Assembly: GCF_004293625.1 (NCBI RefSeq)
Contig: NZ_CP033040.1
Coordinates: forward strand, 1,860,001 to 1,924,000
Reading direction: 5' to 3'
Length of the DNA stretch: 64,000 nt
Source: Thiomicrorhabdus indica
GTDB lineage: Bacteria > Pseudomonadota > Gammaproteobacteria > Thiomicrospirales > Thiomicrospiraceae
Positions 63,433 to 64,000 of the stretch are shown here, one piece after another. Both the position numbers and the translations under genes were made by a program. Below the pieces are notes generated by a model. It did not search any database. It was not told where the DNA came from and was given only the letters and a program-made list of their open reading frames with translations. Each line of letters opens with the position of its first letter. The first letter of the stretch is position 1.

Positions 63433-64000
63433 CTATTGTATGGTCTGAGTGGTTAGATTTTCTAAATCTGGCGCATCGCTCAGACTTTTCAAACGTGCTT
63501 CTGCTTCTTTATTCAAAACAATAATACTAATGCGTCTGTTTCGTGGATTATACGGATTTTCCTTATCGAATGGCACCGTATCAGCAAGCCCAACCACTTG
63601 AGCGATCCTCTTATCATCCACTCCACCATTGAGCAGTAATCTTCTGGCAGCATTAGCTCGATCTGCCGATAATTCCCAGTTTGTATATTCTGAATTGGAA
63701 TGGTATCCAGAAGAATCGGTATGACCTGCGATACTGATGCTTTTATCCGTGCTCGCCAAAACACTTCCTACTTCTTGTAAAATTTTGGCCGCATAAGCCT
63801 TAGGAATATCGACTCCTGTACCAAACATCGGTTTACGACGATCATCAAGAATTTGAACCTGAAGACCATTGGGTGTAATTTCGATTTTTAATTGCTCTTT
63901 GAACTCTTTTAGTGCTTCGCTCATCTCGATTTTTTCTTCAAGCTTTTGTTTCATCAGCTCCATCTGTTCTTTTTCTTCTGCCTTGCCTGAGCCGTCTTCA
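63433..64000 (-). CDS. motB: MotB-like OmpA-domain protein, partial (5' end off window)
   Basis: The frame is open to the right edge. Visible: an acidic/lysine-rich helical linker and a C-terminal OmpA-like peptidoglycan-binding domain (ISIAGHTDSSGYHSNSEYTN, then RANAARRLLLNGGV and NPRNRRISIIVL). This is the C-terminal part of a MotB/stator protein; the membrane helix with its catalytic Asp would lie beyond position 64000. Lies 38 bp before fliL in the same direction. Confidence 0.88.
   Translation of the reverse strand, partial: EDGSGKAEEKEQMELMKQKLEEKIEMSEALKEFKEQLKIEITPNGLQVQILDDRRKPMFGTGVDIPKAYAAKILQEVGSVLASTDKSISIAGHTDSSGYHSNSEYTNWELSADRANAARRLLLNGGVDDKRIAQVVGLADTVPFDKENPYNPRNRRISIIVLNKEAEARLKSLSDAPDLENLTTQTIQ

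Overview
The window joins two kinds of DNA. Positions 1 to about 30,358 are most of an integrative and conjugative element (ICE) whose left end lies outside the window. Positions 30,359 to 64,000 are host chromosome. The host is a Gammaproteobacterium with polar-type flagellar regulation (FlhF, FleN, FliA, CheZ). The style recalls the sulfur-oxidising Thiomicrospira/Hydrogenovibrio group, but that placement is an impression and was not tested.

Element. The ICE abuts the 3' end of an initiator tRNA-fMet gene. Rightwards from a divergent point near 26.2 kb run two small unknown genes, a MobH relaxase and a tyrosine integrase. Leftwards (minus strand) run a PFL_4669-type ICE protein, an ATPase and a membrane protein, then KfrA, several unknown genes, an XRE regulator, SSB, a type IA topoisomerase, a DUF3577 ICE replication protein, a group of small genes with an ArdC antirestriction protein, and an R64/SPI-7-like type IVb pilus operon (pilL-N-P-O-Q-R-S, a second ATPase, pilM, pilV). 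Minus-strand genes between 12.5 and 17.5 kb share a structured 5' leader with terminator-like hairpins. Three copies of a 119-bp double-palindrome repeat sit around kfrA.

The main discovery is at 1-2,345. The pilus operon ends in a diversity-generating retroelement (DGR): reverse transcriptase (cut by the window edge), template repeat, Avd, and a secreted Lcl-domain protein whose last 42 codons are the variable repeat. All ten template/variable differences fall at template adenines. The target directly follows pilV, where IncI plasmids carry a shufflon. I infer that this ICE diversifies its mating-pilus adhesin by mutagenic retrohoming instead of DNA inversion. A 24-bp inverted repeat brackets the template RNA.

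Chromosome. 30.7-41.2 kb holds serS, crcB, rarA, lolA, ftsK, trxB, an FKBP isomerase and two small genes. 41.2-48.0 kb holds an MCP, cheB, cheR, a FliK-like protein, CheW, CheY and STAS proteins, and an FlhB-tail homologue. From 48.1 kb to the right edge, nearly all on the minus strand, lie cheW-cheA, cheZ-cheY-fliA-fleN-flhF-flhA, flhB-fliR-fliQ-fliP-fliO, fliN-fliM-fliL and a partial motB. A 10-bp palindrome, ACCGGCCGGT, occurs at least 13 times in the chromosomal part and once in the ICE.
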